DNA from: an uncultured Clostridia bacterium
GTDB lineage: Bacteria; Bacillota; Clostridia; UBA1381
DNA: 57,309 bases
Assembly: GCA_910579415.1 (NCBI GenBank)
Contig: CAJTUY010000006.1
Span: 5,026-62,334, forward strand
Direction of reading: 5' to 3'
Shown here: piece by piece, positions 1 through 8,324 of the stretch
Numbering within the stretch: position 1 is the stretch's first letter
How the letters are laid out: each line of letters begins with the position of its first letter
The notes under the pieces: model-generated
Told to the model about the DNA's origin: nothing
The model's database searches: none
The model's input: the letters and a program-made list of their open reading frames with translations, nothing else
Position numbers and translations under genes: made by a program

Positions 1-1
1 A

Positions 2-649
2 GGCAAGTTTAAACTTACCGCTTCTATGGGCAACACTGCCGGCGTATTGCCTAAATCAATTGAAATAACGTCTGCCGCCGTAGAAACAGATAAAAACGGT
101 CTTACTACTCAACTGCCGGCAATTCTTCCTTTCGGCGTTTCAACAGAACGTCCGAGTGTATCAACGGTACTTCCTATCAAACCGCTTGCTAAGAAGTTTA
201 CTGTTGACTGGAGCAAGGCAGTAATTGAAAAAATTATTGATACAAATGTTTATTACACAACTACGGTAAACGGTCAGCCGCTTGATATAAGCAATGACAA
301 GCTTCGCGTAAGAGCAGGTGTTCCGTCAGATGTATACGGTCCTATATCGGTTATATTAAGACAGCTGAAAGAACAGGGTGCTGATATTGATTACAGTATC
401 GAAACTATTGACGACAGGCTGACGCTGAAATTTACGAACGACGGTCACAGCTATACTATCAGGTCGGATTCCAATGAAATCTTAACGGATAATCAGCCTA
501 TCGGTTCAGGAACGGAAATTGTTCAGGACCCGAGTACTGTTGACGGTGAATTACTTGTAAGTCTTGGTACCGTATTGGGTTATATGGGCATAGGCATTCA
601 GGTTGATGACGAAGCTCTTACCGTTAACGTAACGTACAGCATAAACTAA
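2..649 (+). CDS. Secreted/surface protein with copper amine oxidase-like stalk repeats, C-terminal part only
   Basis: The reading frame is open to the left edge of the window, so the 5' end is missing and about 216 codons are present. I see no catalytic motif. The last ~110 residues show short beta-hairpin units ending in a pattern of the form GELLVSLGTVLGYMG followed by a strand (ALTVNV), which resembles the copper amine oxidase N-terminal-like or stalk domain common in secreted clostridial proteins. Such domains are usually structural, not enzymes. The stop is followed after 13 bases by the next start, with a GGAGG site between them, so the two genes probably share a transcript. The function is unknown; the surface location is inferred from the domain and the neighbour. 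Confidence 0.6.
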   Translation, partial: GKFKLTASMGNTAGVLPKSIEITSAAVETDKNGLTTQLPAILPFGVSTERPSVSTVLPIKPLAKKFTVDWSKAVIEKIIDTNVYYTTTVNGQPLDISNDKLRVRAGVPSDVYGPISVILRQLKEQGADIDYSIETIDDRLTLKFTNDGHSYTIRSDSNEILTDNQPIGSGTEIVQDPSTVDGELLVSLGTVLGYMGIGIQVDDEALTVNVTYSIN

Positions 650-662
650 GGAGGTCGGCACA

Positions 663-3011
663 ATGAATAAAATTAAAAATATATTATCAGGTATTTTAGC
701 CGCTTCAATGCTTGCATCATTGACAGTACTGCCTGTTTCGGCTGATTATACACCAACCGAATATGATTATGAATATCAAAATTTAACTTTTGATGACGGG
801 ACTGCTCAAAATGCCATTGACGGTACAAACGCTTTAAAATTCTCGGATATTCCCGCTGACGAGCTTAACAACATTGTCTGGGATAAAGACAGCAGTGTCG
901 GGTATAAGGAACTTTTTACTGAAACGTTTAATACAACCAACGGCTTTTTCCTAAGCTTCGATTTCTGCGTTGACGAAGCCAATAAGGACACCTTTCGTAT
1001 AGAGCTTCCGCAGTATAACAGCGCACATGCAAAAATTGATAAGTTTGGTCCCATTATAAGCTACGGTCCGGCCAAAAACGGCGGAACCGACTTACAGCTT
1101 CGTACCCAGACAAGCAGCAGCTCATGGCAGCTTCTCGGAAACATCACCTTCGGTGACTGGTACACGGCAGAAATAGAAGGAAGAACCGGCGTAGGCGCAG
1201 AATATACTACTTTCCGCCTTTATGACAGCTCTCATCAGCTTGTGCAGGAAACAAAAAGCTTTAATATGCGAAATGTAAGCAGTAATAATTTGAGTTTTAA
1301 TACTATGCAGATTAAAAATACAGATATAGACAATGTAAAACTGCTTGCTGTAAACCCTGATGCTATTGAGCTTTCTACTGTAAGTGACGAGCTTAACGCA
1401 GGTCAGTCATTGGCTTTTGATTATACAATGCTGAAAAATGACGCTGAATTTACAAAGCACGCCGTTGAATGGTCGGTATCCGGAGATAATGTTTCTATAA
1501 ACAACGGTGTTCTGACCGCAGCGATTGATGCTCCCAGCCAGACAGTAACCGTTACCGCATCAACCACTTTTAATGAAAAAGTACTTTCAGCCACAAAAGA
1601 TATAACTATAAAGGCTGTTGACACGTCAGACGAACCGTTTGATTCTGCTTCTGTCAGCGGTGTTGATACAGTTAAGGCAGGTACAACCTCAGAATATACT
1701 GTTTCTGCAACGAAAAACGGTTCACCCGCCACTTTATCAGAAGGCGATATAGTATGGTCTGTATGGGATTATGCCAATACTTTCCCCTACTATGACGAGT
1801 CATACACCGGTCAAAAAGTTATAGATATTACTAACGGTACACTTACCGTAAGTGAAAAGGCGCTTCCTCAGACAATTACACTTCGTGCCTCAACACCAAG
1901 CGGTAAAGTATTCGGCTATAAAACCGTTAACATTAACTGGGCGGATTCACAGACTGAAACAGTTATTGTAAACCGTTCCTATGATGATGCAGAAACAGTT
2001 CCTGCAAATGTCAATAAGGCTGTCGGCGCGGATGGTTCGATTGCGTATTCCGTTCCTGTATTGGAGGAAACAAAGTTTGGAAATCAACCAGGTTACACTC
2101 TTACGGAACTGGACATTAAATTTGCACAGGAAGGTTCAGGATACGTCCTCAGACGAAATGACCTTGCCAAAGTAAATACCTCAATCCTCTATAAAAACGG
2201 CAATATTGCGACTGATAAGGGTACGCTTGTTACAGGCGCTGAACTAAATGCCTGGTATCATCTTGAAGTGCTGTATTCAACAGATAACGCTTCATGTAAT
2301 ATTTACAAGTACAATGATGACGGAACGCTAGGCGAACCTCAGACTTGCCTTGATATCGACAAGCAAAATGCCGCTCAATACGGCGCATACCGTCTTTTAC
2401 CCGGTACGGTTATCGACAATTTAAAGATTTCAACCCCGCTTCCTAAGGAGCTTAGCCTCACAGCATCGAAAACAAATGTATTTGTAGGCGAATCACTTAC
2501 CGTTACACCGACAGCATACCGCAATGGTCTGCCGCTTAACTCTACGGACGGCATAACATACAATGTACTGGACAGTGAAGGATTGCCTATTATTGACGGT
2601 TCCGTTACCGTAAACGACAAGGGCGAAGTGAACGTTACTTCTTTTGCCGCCGCCCAGATAATTACAATACGCGCTCAGTCACCGACAGGCGCAAAAGCAG
2701 ATTGTCAGGTTAATGTTCAGTCAGCAGATATGTTCACAATTACAAATATAGGTATTAACGAGGAACATGAAACTGACCCGAGAATTGTTAAGCTTTATGT
2801 TACAAAGGAATTTAACTATACCGACAGCGTTGTATTCCTGATTACTGTTTATGATGACAAAGGTATTCTAAAAGGTGTTAAACATTTGAATAAGTTTGGT
2901 GATAGTATGTCCGTCGGAGAAAATGAGCTGACACTTGATTATAAGCTTCCTGATGGTTTTAACCCTGACACATGGCATATAAATGTCATGGCATGGACAT
3001 CATTAGGTTAA
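663..3011 (+). CDS. Secreted multidomain protein with concanavalin-like and Ig-like modules
   Basis: The start follows an AAGGAGG ribosome binding site. Residues 1-27 form a classic signal peptide (KIK, hydrophobic stretch, cleavage after VSA). The mature protein looks modular: a concanavalin/LamG-like beta-sandwich (about 38-230, with paired DNVKL-type strands), two Ig-like modules (about 235-320 and 325-425), a second concanavalin-like module (about 435-595, ending DNLKI), a third Ig-like module (about 598-690), and a C-terminal beta domain. The two 'lectin' modules end in nearly the same I-DN-KL/KI phrase, suggesting internal duplication. No sortase motif, catalytic residues or transmembrane anchor were seen. 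It is probably a carbohydrate-binding or adhesive surface protein; its ligand cannot be told. Confidence 0.7.
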   Translation: MNKIKNILSGILAASMLASLTVLPVSADYTPTEYDYEYQNLTFDDGTAQNAIDGTNALKFSDIPADELNNIVWDKDSSVGYKELFTETFNTTNGFFLSFDFCVDEANKDTFRIELPQYNSAHAKIDKFGPIISYGPAKNGGTDLQLRTQTSSSSWQLLGNITFGDWYTAEIEGRTGVGAEYTTFRLYDSSHQLVQETKSFNMRNVSSNNLSFNTMQIKNTDIDNVKLLAVNPDAIELSTVSDELNAGQSLAFDYTMLKNDAEFTKHAVEWSVSGDNVSINNGVLTAAIDAPSQTVTVTASTTFNEKVLSATKDITIKAVDTSDEPFDSASVSGVDTVKAGTTSEYTVSATKNGSPATLSEGDIVWSVWDYANTFPYYDESYTGQKVIDITNGTLTVSEKALPQTITLRASTPSGKVFGYKTVNINWADSQTETVIVNRSYDDAETVPANVNKAVGADGSIAYSVPVLEETKFGNQPGYTLTELDIKFAQEGSGYVLRRNDLAKVNTSILYKNGNIATDKGTLVTGAELNAWYHLEVLYSTDNASCNIYKYNDDGTLGEPQTCLDIDKQNAAQYGAYRLLPGTVIDNLKISTPLPKELSLTASKTNVFVGESLTVTPTAYRNGLPLNSTDGITYNVLDSEGLPIIDGSVTVNDKGEVNVTSFAAAQIITIRAQSPTGAKADCQVNVQSADMFTITNIGINEEHETDPRIVKLYVTKEFNYTDSVVFLITVYDDKGILKGVKHLNKFGDSMSVGENELTLDYKLPDGFNPDTWHINVMAWTSLG

Positions 3012-3035
3012 TCTGTCATATACAGTGCGTAAGAA

Positions 3036-3064
3036 AAACCAGCCACTTAAAGGCTGGTTTTTTC
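3036..3064 (+). terminator. Rho-independent terminator after the surface protein operon
   Basis: The stem ACCAGCC / GGCTGGT with a 7-base loop is followed by a run of six T on the + strand. It lies 25 bases after the stop of the 782-residue surface protein. Confidence 0.85.
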
Positions 3065-3067
3065 GCG

Positions 3068-3095
3068 CAAAAAAACGGCTCTCAAGAGCCGTTTT
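3068..3095 (-). terminator. Rho-independent terminator of nfnAB
   Basis: The stem AACGGCTC / GAGCCGTT with loop TCAA is followed on the minus strand by a T run. It lies just past the nfnB stop and back to back with the + strand terminator, separating two convergent units. Confidence 0.85.
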
Positions 3096-3099
3096 CTGA

Positions 3100-4491
3100 T
3101 TAACCGTTTAATTCCTTATCAATTGCCTCTGCGGCAGCCTTACCTGCTCCCATTGCAAGTATTACCGTAGCCGCGCCTGTTACAACGTCACCGCCTGCAT
3201 AAACATGATCGCGTGAGGTTTTACCCGTTTCCTCATCTGCTATAATACATCCGCGCTTATTTGTATCAAGTCCTTTGGTAGTCTTCCTGATAAGCGGATT
3301 GGGCGTCTGACCGATAGCAACAACGACTGTATCAATATCTATAAGCTCCTCGCTTCCCTCAATCGGTACAGGTCTGCGTCTCCCGCTTGCATCAGGCTCA
3401 CCAAGCTCCATTTTTATAACTTCCATGCCTGTTACCCAACCATCTTCATTACCTACAAACTTTGTTGGATTTTGTAAAAGCTTAAATATAATGCCTTCCT
3501 CTTCTGCATGATGCACCTCTTCAGCTCTTGCAGGAAGTTCCTCCTTACCGCGTCTGTAAACAATATACACATTCTCCGCGCCAAGACGTTTTGCCGACCT
3601 TGCCGCATCCATAGCAACATTACCGCCGCCTAGAACTGCGACATTCTTGCCTACATAAACAGGTGTGTCATATTCCGGGAACTTATAACCCTTCATAAGA
3701 TTTATTCTTGTAAGGAACTCGTTTGCACTGTAAACGCCATTAAGGCTTTCGCCTTCAAGTCCCATAAACGACGGAAGTCCTGCACCTGAACCGATATAAA
3801 CAGCATCATATCCCATTTCATCAAACAGTTCGTCAACAGTAAGTGTTTTTCCGATAATTACGTTTGTTTCAATATCAACTCCCATAGCCTTCAGATTTGA
3901 AATTTCCTTCTGAACAATATCCTTAGGCAGTCTGAACTCGGGAATACCATACATAAGCACACCGCCTGCTGTATGGAAAGCTTCATAGACAGTAACTGCA
4001 TAACCGCGCTTTGCCAAATCGCCCGCAACTGTTAATCCTGACGGTCCTGAACCTACTACTGCTACTTTTTTACCGTTATGTACAGGTTGTTCAATTTTTT
4101 CTTCAACGTTTTTCATATGCCAGTCGGCAACAAAGCGTTCAAGTCTTCCGATACCGACGCTTTCTCCCTTTATTCCTCGTACACACTTAGATTCGCACTG
4201 CTTTTCCTGCGGACAAACTCTGCCGCATACGGCAGGAAGCGCATTTGTTTCTTTTATTTTCTGATAAGCCTTTTCAAATTCACCTTCCGCGATATACGCA
4301 ATAAATTCAGGAATTTTAACACTTACGGGACACCCCTGCATACAAGGCTTATGCTTACAGTTAAGGCATCTCTGCGCCTCATCTATTGCCATTTCCTCAG
4401 TATAACCCGTTGTTACCTCAAGAAAATTTTTATTTCTTACATTGGGACACTGCTCCGGCATCGGATTTTTGTCCAATCTCATATTAGGCAT
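3100..4491 (-). CDS. nfnB: NADH-dependent reduced ferredoxin:NADP+ oxidoreductase subunit B (GltA-like)
   Basis: 463 residues, of the glutamate synthase small-subunit (GltA/SudA) family. The N-terminal iron-sulfur domain has cysteines 42, 45, 50, 54 and 89, 93, 99, 103, the pattern expected for two [4Fe-4S] clusters. A FAD-binding GSGPSG motif is at about 148-153, and a second dinucleotide-binding GGGNVAMDAA motif sits around 290. Family annotation is often 'glutamate synthase small subunit', but there is no large GltB subunit here. The gene directly follows a ferredoxin-NADP reductase-like gene 18 bases upstream. That pairing is the NfnAB arrangement, a cytosolic electron-bifurcating transhydrogenase coupling NADH and reduced ferredoxin to NADPH formation. 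The assignment to Nfn rather than GltA is inferred from the neighbour. Confidence 0.88.
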   Translation of the reverse strand: MPNMRLDKNPMPEQCPNVRNKNFLEVTTGYTEEMAIDEAQRCLNCKHKPCMQGCPVSVKIPEFIAYIAEGEFEKAYQKIKETNALPAVCGRVCPQEKQCESKCVRGIKGESVGIGRLERFVADWHMKNVEEKIEQPVHNGKKVAVVGSGPSGLTVAGDLAKRGYAVTVYEAFHTAGGVLMYGIPEFRLPKDIVQKEISNLKAMGVDIETNVIIGKTLTVDELFDEMGYDAVYIGSGAGLPSFMGLEGESLNGVYSANEFLTRINLMKGYKFPEYDTPVYVGKNVAVLGGGNVAMDAARSAKRLGAENVYIVYRRGKEELPARAEEVHHAEEEGIIFKLLQNPTKFVGNEDGWVTGMEVIKMELGEPDASGRRRPVPIEGSEELIDIDTVVVAIGQTPNPLIRKTTKGLDTNKRGCIIADEETGKTSRDHVYAGGDVVTGAATVILAMGAGKAAAEAIDKELNG

Positions 4492-4508
4492 TTCTAAATC
4501 CTCCTTAA

Positions 4509-5360
4509 TTATTCAGCGTGGTTGGTTCTGCCTATACGGCAATGACCTTCTGCGCATGACTTTTCTTCATAATCCTTAAACATTCTGCCGCGCTTTAATG
4601 CGCTGTCCCAGTCTACCTTATGACCGTCAAAATCAGGGCCGTCAACACAGGCAAACTTTGTTTCGCCGCCTACGGTAATTCTGCATCCGCCGCACATGCC
4701 CGTACCGTCAATCATTACGGGGTTCATTGAAACGGTGGTAGGTATATCATACTGTTTTGTAAGCTGACAAACAAACTTCATCATTACAAGCGGTCCGATA
4801 GCAATAACCTCGTCAAACTTCTCGCCCGCTTCAATTTCTTTTTTCAGCATATCGGTAACAAAACCCTGATTACCGTTTGAACCGTCGTCTGTCGCAACAA
4901 TAAGCTTATTTGAAACTTTTTTCAGCTCGTCCTCTAAAATAACAAGGTCTTTATTCCTAAATCCCGTTATTACGGTAACATCTGCGCCAAGTCTATGTAA
5001 TTTCTTTGCCTGCGGATATGCTATCGCCGTACCCAATCCGCCGCCGATTACAGCTACCTTCTTTATTCCCTCAAGCGGGGTAGGAACTCCCAAAGGTCCT
5101 GCAAAATCCAAAAGACTTTCTCCCTCTTCTATCTGTGCAAGGTCTTTCGTTGTCTTTCCGACAATCTGAACTATTATCGTTACCGTTCCCTTTTCTCTAT
5201 CGAAGTCTGCAATAGTAAACGGTACTCTTTCACCGTATTCGTCAATTCTCAGAATGATAAACTGACCCGGCTCAGCTTTTTTCGCAATTAACGGAGCTTC
5301 TACCTCCATCAAAAAAATCTGCGGATTAAGCACTTCTTTTTTAATAATTTTGTATGCCAT
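4509..5360 (-). CDS. nfnA: NADH-dependent reduced ferredoxin:NADP+ oxidoreductase subunit A
   Basis: 283 residues, of the sulfide dehydrogenase / dihydroorotate dehydrogenase electron-transfer subunit family. It has an FAD-binding ferredoxin-reductase fold at the N-terminus (RVPFTIAD), an NAD-binding GGGLGTA motif around residue 105, and a C-terminal cysteine cluster (GMCGGCR...FAC) that binds a [2Fe-2S] cluster in this family. I place the start at the ATG at 5360, because AGAGGTGG lies just upstream; a start six codons earlier would lie on the ribosome binding site. It is the first gene of the nfnAB operon, with its own promoter inside the end of the upstream gene. It supplies the NADH-oxidising half of the bifurcating complex. 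Confidence 0.87.
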   Translation of the reverse strand: MAYKIIKKEVLNPQIFLMEVEAPLIAKKAEPGQFIILRIDEYGERVPFTIADFDREKGTVTIIVQIVGKTTKDLAQIEEGESLLDFAGPLGVPTPLEGIKKVAVIGGGLGTAIAYPQAKKLHRLGADVTVITGFRNKDLVILEDELKKVSNKLIVATDDGSNGNQGFVTDMLKKEIEAGEKFDEVIAIGPLVMMKFVCQLTKQYDIPTTVSMNPVMIDGTGMCGGCRITVGGETKFACVDGPDFDGHKVDWDSALKRGRMFKDYEEKSCAEGHCRIGRTNHAE

Positions 5361-5398
5361 TATTCCACCTCTTAACAATTATTTTTTCTCTATATTTT

Positions 5399-5427
5399 AT
5401 CATACCATAATTAAGCGTTTTTTTCAA
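5399..5427 (-). promoter_or_regulatory. Sigma-A-type promoter for nfnAB
   Basis: On the minus strand TTGAAA is followed by 17 bases and TATGAT. The -35 box lies inside the last codons of the upstream pseudouridine synthase gene. The spacing and the distance of about 40 bases to the nfnA start fit. Confidence 0.7.
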
Positions 5428-6316
5428 GAATTTTTTGAATAAATTCCGACATATCCTGCGCGCATTTACTGTGAAATTCCATTTCCTTATTTGTTATCGG
5501 GTGAACAAACCGCAAATAACAGGAATGGAGCATCTGACGCAGTACTGTTTTCTTATCCTCCGTGCCGTATAGCCAATCACCGGCAAGGGGATGTCCGATA
5601 TACGACATATGCACCCGTATCTGATGTGTCCTGCCTGTTTCAAGCGTCATTTCAAGCATGGTATATTTACCGTACCTTTTCAGCACGCGATAATGTGTTA
5701 CAGCCCTCTGTCCGTCAGCGGCGACAATCCTGTTTATAACGCTTCCGTCAGCGCGCTTTATAGGCGCGTCCACAGTGCCATTCTCTGTCATATCTCCGCA
5801 GACAATACACACATATCTGCGTCTGAGTTCACCTGTTTGTATTTCCTCTCCCAGACGCGCATGAATATACGCATTTTTAGCAACAACCATAAGACCCGAA
5901 GTATCCTTATCAAGACGATTTACAGCCCTGAACACTCTGTCCTCGCCGCGTGACTGAAAATAATACATAACCGCATTCGCAGCAGTATTTTCATAATTCC
6001 CCATTGATGGATGAACAGGCATACCCGGCGGCTTATCTATGACAAGTATATCCTCATCCTCATAGACTATATTCAGCGGAATATTATTAGGGATTATATT
6101 CTCAGAAGCAGTATCGCGAAGTGTTATTGTTAACAAATCCCCTTCCATTACTGTATCGACAACACGCATATGCCTGCCGTTAACACGTATTCCGTCATCA
6201 TATTTTTTTAATTCCTTAATAAGCGCCGATGACATTTTAAAATGCTGTTTCAGTACAGTTTTTATATTCCCGCCGCTATATTCGGACGTAATTCTGTATT
6301 CAAATATTCTGTCCAT
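5411..6316 (-). CDS. RluA-family RNA pseudouridine synthase
   Basis: 301 residues. An S4-like RNA-binding domain (about 13-75) is followed by the catalytic domain. The family signature RLDKDTSG carries the catalytic aspartate at 136, and DKPPGMPVHP (94-103) and the C-terminal RTHQIRVHM segment are present. It converts uridines in 23S rRNA or tRNA to pseudouridine. The exact target (RluD-like or another) cannot be read from the sequence. It is the last gene of a three-gene overlap cluster; its ATG overlaps the stop of the CpXC gene (TGATG), which points to translational coupling. Confidence 0.9.
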   Translation of the reverse strand: MDRIFEYRITSEYSGGNIKTVLKQHFKMSSALIKELKKYDDGIRVNGRHMRVVDTVMEGDLLTITLRDTASENIIPNNIPLNIVYEDEDILVIDKPPGMPVHPSMGNYENTAANAVMYYFQSRGEDRVFRAVNRLDKDTSGLMVVAKNAYIHARLGEEIQTGELRRRYVCIVCGDMTENGTVDAPIKRADGSVINRIVAADGQRAVTHYRVLKRYGKYTMLEMTLETGRTHQIRVHMSYIGHPLAGDWLYGTEDKKTVLRQMLHSCYLRFVHPITNKEMEFHSKCAQDMSEFIQKILEKNA

Positions 6317-6981
6317 CAGTTATTTGCACCATTGAGGAGTTTTGTCGCATACGCGGAATCAACAGCTTCCCAGCCGAAGCTGTACGGCTTTACTCCCGAT
6401 TCACGTAAATTTATATCTATTGTGTCATAGGTTTCCTTAGGTATATTCGAAGTATAGGTCTGATTTTCTTTCATGTCGTATATCATAAATTCCAACGTTC
6501 CGTTTTCTGATTTTCCAAAACGGCAAACCCTGTCACCGGACTTTTCCAAATCCTGCGACAAAATCATAAGCTTTAAAACTTCAATTGTCTTATCATTAAA
6601 TCCATTATCAAATATAAGAATTTTCTCAAGCAGTTCATTGTAATCGGTAACAAATCTGAGATTATACCCTTCAAACTTTTCCAGTTCACCCGATTCCTTT
6701 GAGGATTTACACACATTGTCATAAAGCTGTGCCTTCAAAAGAGGCTCACTGCATGGCGAAAATGACATCAAAAGACGCTTTTCATCGTCCTGATACAGCA
6801 TAGGCGTCGGCATAAGAGCAGTGTGTGAGCAGGATGGGCAGTGAAACATATTTACGCGTCCCGAAAGCAAATCCTGTTTTAAATCTTCACTATCCTTTAC
6901 TGTAATCATATTCCAGACTGTAACCTCCGTCATCTGACCGCACTTCGGACAGCGTACATTTTGTTTTGAATTTAAACTCAT
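6316..6981 (-). CDS. CpXC-domain protein
   Basis: 221 residues. The N-terminal CpXC domain (Pfam family named after its Cys-Pro-X-Cys motifs) has two such motifs: C11-P-K-C14 and C48-P-S-C51. Together they probably form a zinc-binding or rubredoxin-like knuckle. The remaining ~150 residues are mixed alpha/beta without a recognisable motif. The biochemical role of this family is not established. It overlaps the preceding gene by four bases (ATGA) and the following one by one base, so it is made from the same transcript as the PLP enzyme and the pseudouridine synthase. Confidence 0.8.
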   Translation of the reverse strand: MSLNSKQNVRCPKCGQMTEVTVWNMITVKDSEDLKQDLLSGRVNMFHCPSCSHTALMPTPMLYQDDEKRLLMSFSPCSEPLLKAQLYDNVCKSSKESGELEKFEGYNLRFVTDYNELLEKILIFDNGFNDKTIEVLKLMILSQDLEKSGDRVCRFGKSENGTLEFMIYDMKENQTYTSNIPKETYDTIDINLRESGVKPYSFGWEAVDSAYATKLLNGANN

Positions 6982-8261
6982 GCTTTACCTCCTGTCATTT
7001 TATCAGCTGCTACCATTATACCCAGTTTTGCGCTTTCATACGTTAAGCCGCCCTGCATATATGCGATATACGGTGGTTTTATCGGCGCGTCCGCCGACAG
7101 TTCAATCGACGCACCCTGATTAAATGCGCCTGCCGCCATTATAACCTTTGAACTATAACCGGGCATATCCCATGCTTCGGGAGTTACAAAGCTGTCCACC
7201 GGTGCGCCCTTCTGTATTCCTTCACAAAAAGCTATCACCTTTTCGGGGCTGCCGAATTTTATTGACTGAATTATATCATGACGCACCTCGTCAGGCTTCG
7301 GGTCTACCTCATATCCGAGTTTTTCAAACACTGCGCTGCACAGAACTGCCGCCTTAAGCGCCTGCGACACAACATGCGGCGCCATAAACAATCCCTGATA
7401 GAGCTGTCTGTTAAAGCCTAGCGATGCTCCTGCCTCCTTGCCTATTCCAACAGACGTAAGACGGTATGCGCAAAGCTCAACATACTTTTTCTTTCCTGCT
7501 ATATATCCGCCTGTCGGGGCAAGTCCTCCGCCCGGATTTTTTATAAGAGAGCCTGCAATTAAATCTGCGCCGTATGCGGAAGGCTCCTCCGTTTCAACAA
7601 ATTCTCCGTAGCAATTATCTACAATACAAACTGTTTCAGGCGATATTTCCTTTACGAATTTAATCAAATCACCTATCTCTTTTGCACTGTACGTAGGACG
7701 CCAGCCATATCCCTTACTGCGTTGTATTGCCGCAGCCTTTACCTTATTTTCAGTAAAACATCTGCGTATTGCATCAAGGTCAGGCATACCATCCTCTTTA
7801 AGTTCTATCTGACGGTATTTAACGCCAAAGTCCTTGAGAGAACCGTTCCCTGCATCTCCTTCTATTCCGATTACCTCCTCCAGCGTATCATACGGCTTAC
7901 CCGTTATTGATACAAGCATATCGCCCGGGCGAAGCACAGCAAACAGCGCGGTTGAAATCGTATGTGTTCCCGATATAAAATTGTGACGAACAAGAGCGTC
8001 CTCCGCTCCCATGATGTCAGCATAAACCCTGTCAAGGGTATCCCGTCCCACATCGTCATAGCCGTAGCCTGTCGTAGGAACAAAGTGCGTGTCTGATACG
8101 CGGTTATCGGCAAATGCCTTCATTACACGCAGCTGGTTTATCTCGCATATATTTTCTATATACTGAAACTGTCCGCTTACCGACTTTTCAGCCTCATCTA
8201 CAATTTTCAACGTCCTGTCTGATATTGCAAAGCTGTCTTTTATAAATTTATTCTTATCCAT
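6978..8261 (-). CDS. Methionine gamma-lyase family PLP enzyme (aluminium-resistance-like, YnbB type)
   Basis: 427 residues. The whole protein matches the Cys/Met-metabolism PLP family once called 'aluminium resistance protein', with conserved segments such as ATTGYGYDD-like (here PTTGYGYDDVGRD), the cofactor-aspartate segment VDNCYGEF, and the probable PLP lysine in AGSLIKNPGGG around residue 240. Members are fold-type I PLP enzymes acting on sulfur amino acids; the true substrate of this subgroup is unclear. It is the first gene of the operon leading to the CpXC and RluA genes. The start follows a GAGAGGA site. Confidence 0.85.
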   Translation of the reverse strand: MDKNKFIKDSFAISDRTLKIVDEAEKSVSGQFQYIENICEINQLRVMKAFADNRVSDTHFVPTTGYGYDDVGRDTLDRVYADIMGAEDALVRHNFISGTHTISTALFAVLRPGDMLVSITGKPYDTLEEVIGIEGDAGNGSLKDFGVKYRQIELKEDGMPDLDAIRRCFTENKVKAAAIQRSKGYGWRPTYSAKEIGDLIKFVKEISPETVCIVDNCYGEFVETEEPSAYGADLIAGSLIKNPGGGLAPTGGYIAGKKKYVELCAYRLTSVGIGKEAGASLGFNRQLYQGLFMAPHVVSQALKAAVLCSAVFEKLGYEVDPKPDEVRHDIIQSIKFGSPEKVIAFCEGIQKGAPVDSFVTPEAWDMPGYSSKVIMAAGAFNQGASIELSADAPIKPPYIAYMQGGLTYESAKLGIMVAADKMTGGKA

Positions 8262-8291
8262 CGTCTGTCCTCTCTTATTATATTATCAAAT

Positions 8292-8319
8292 AATAGGGAC
8301 AGCCTAAGCTATCCCTATT
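8292..8319 (-). terminator. Hairpin terminator-like element after the hybrid kinase gene
   Basis: The minus strand reads AATAGGGATAGC - TTAG - GCTGTCCCTATT, a 12-bp stem with two G-T pairs, 6 bases after the kinase stop. The T run after it is weak (ATTATTTG), so it may be leaky or may also serve processing. Confidence 0.55.
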
Positions 8320-8324
8320 GTTGC

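Noticed and set aside
4078..4497. Long open frames antisense to nfnB, recG, gltX and other genes
   Set aside because: They are opposite known genes, lack ribosome binding sites, and their products are low-complexity shadows with no family resemblance.
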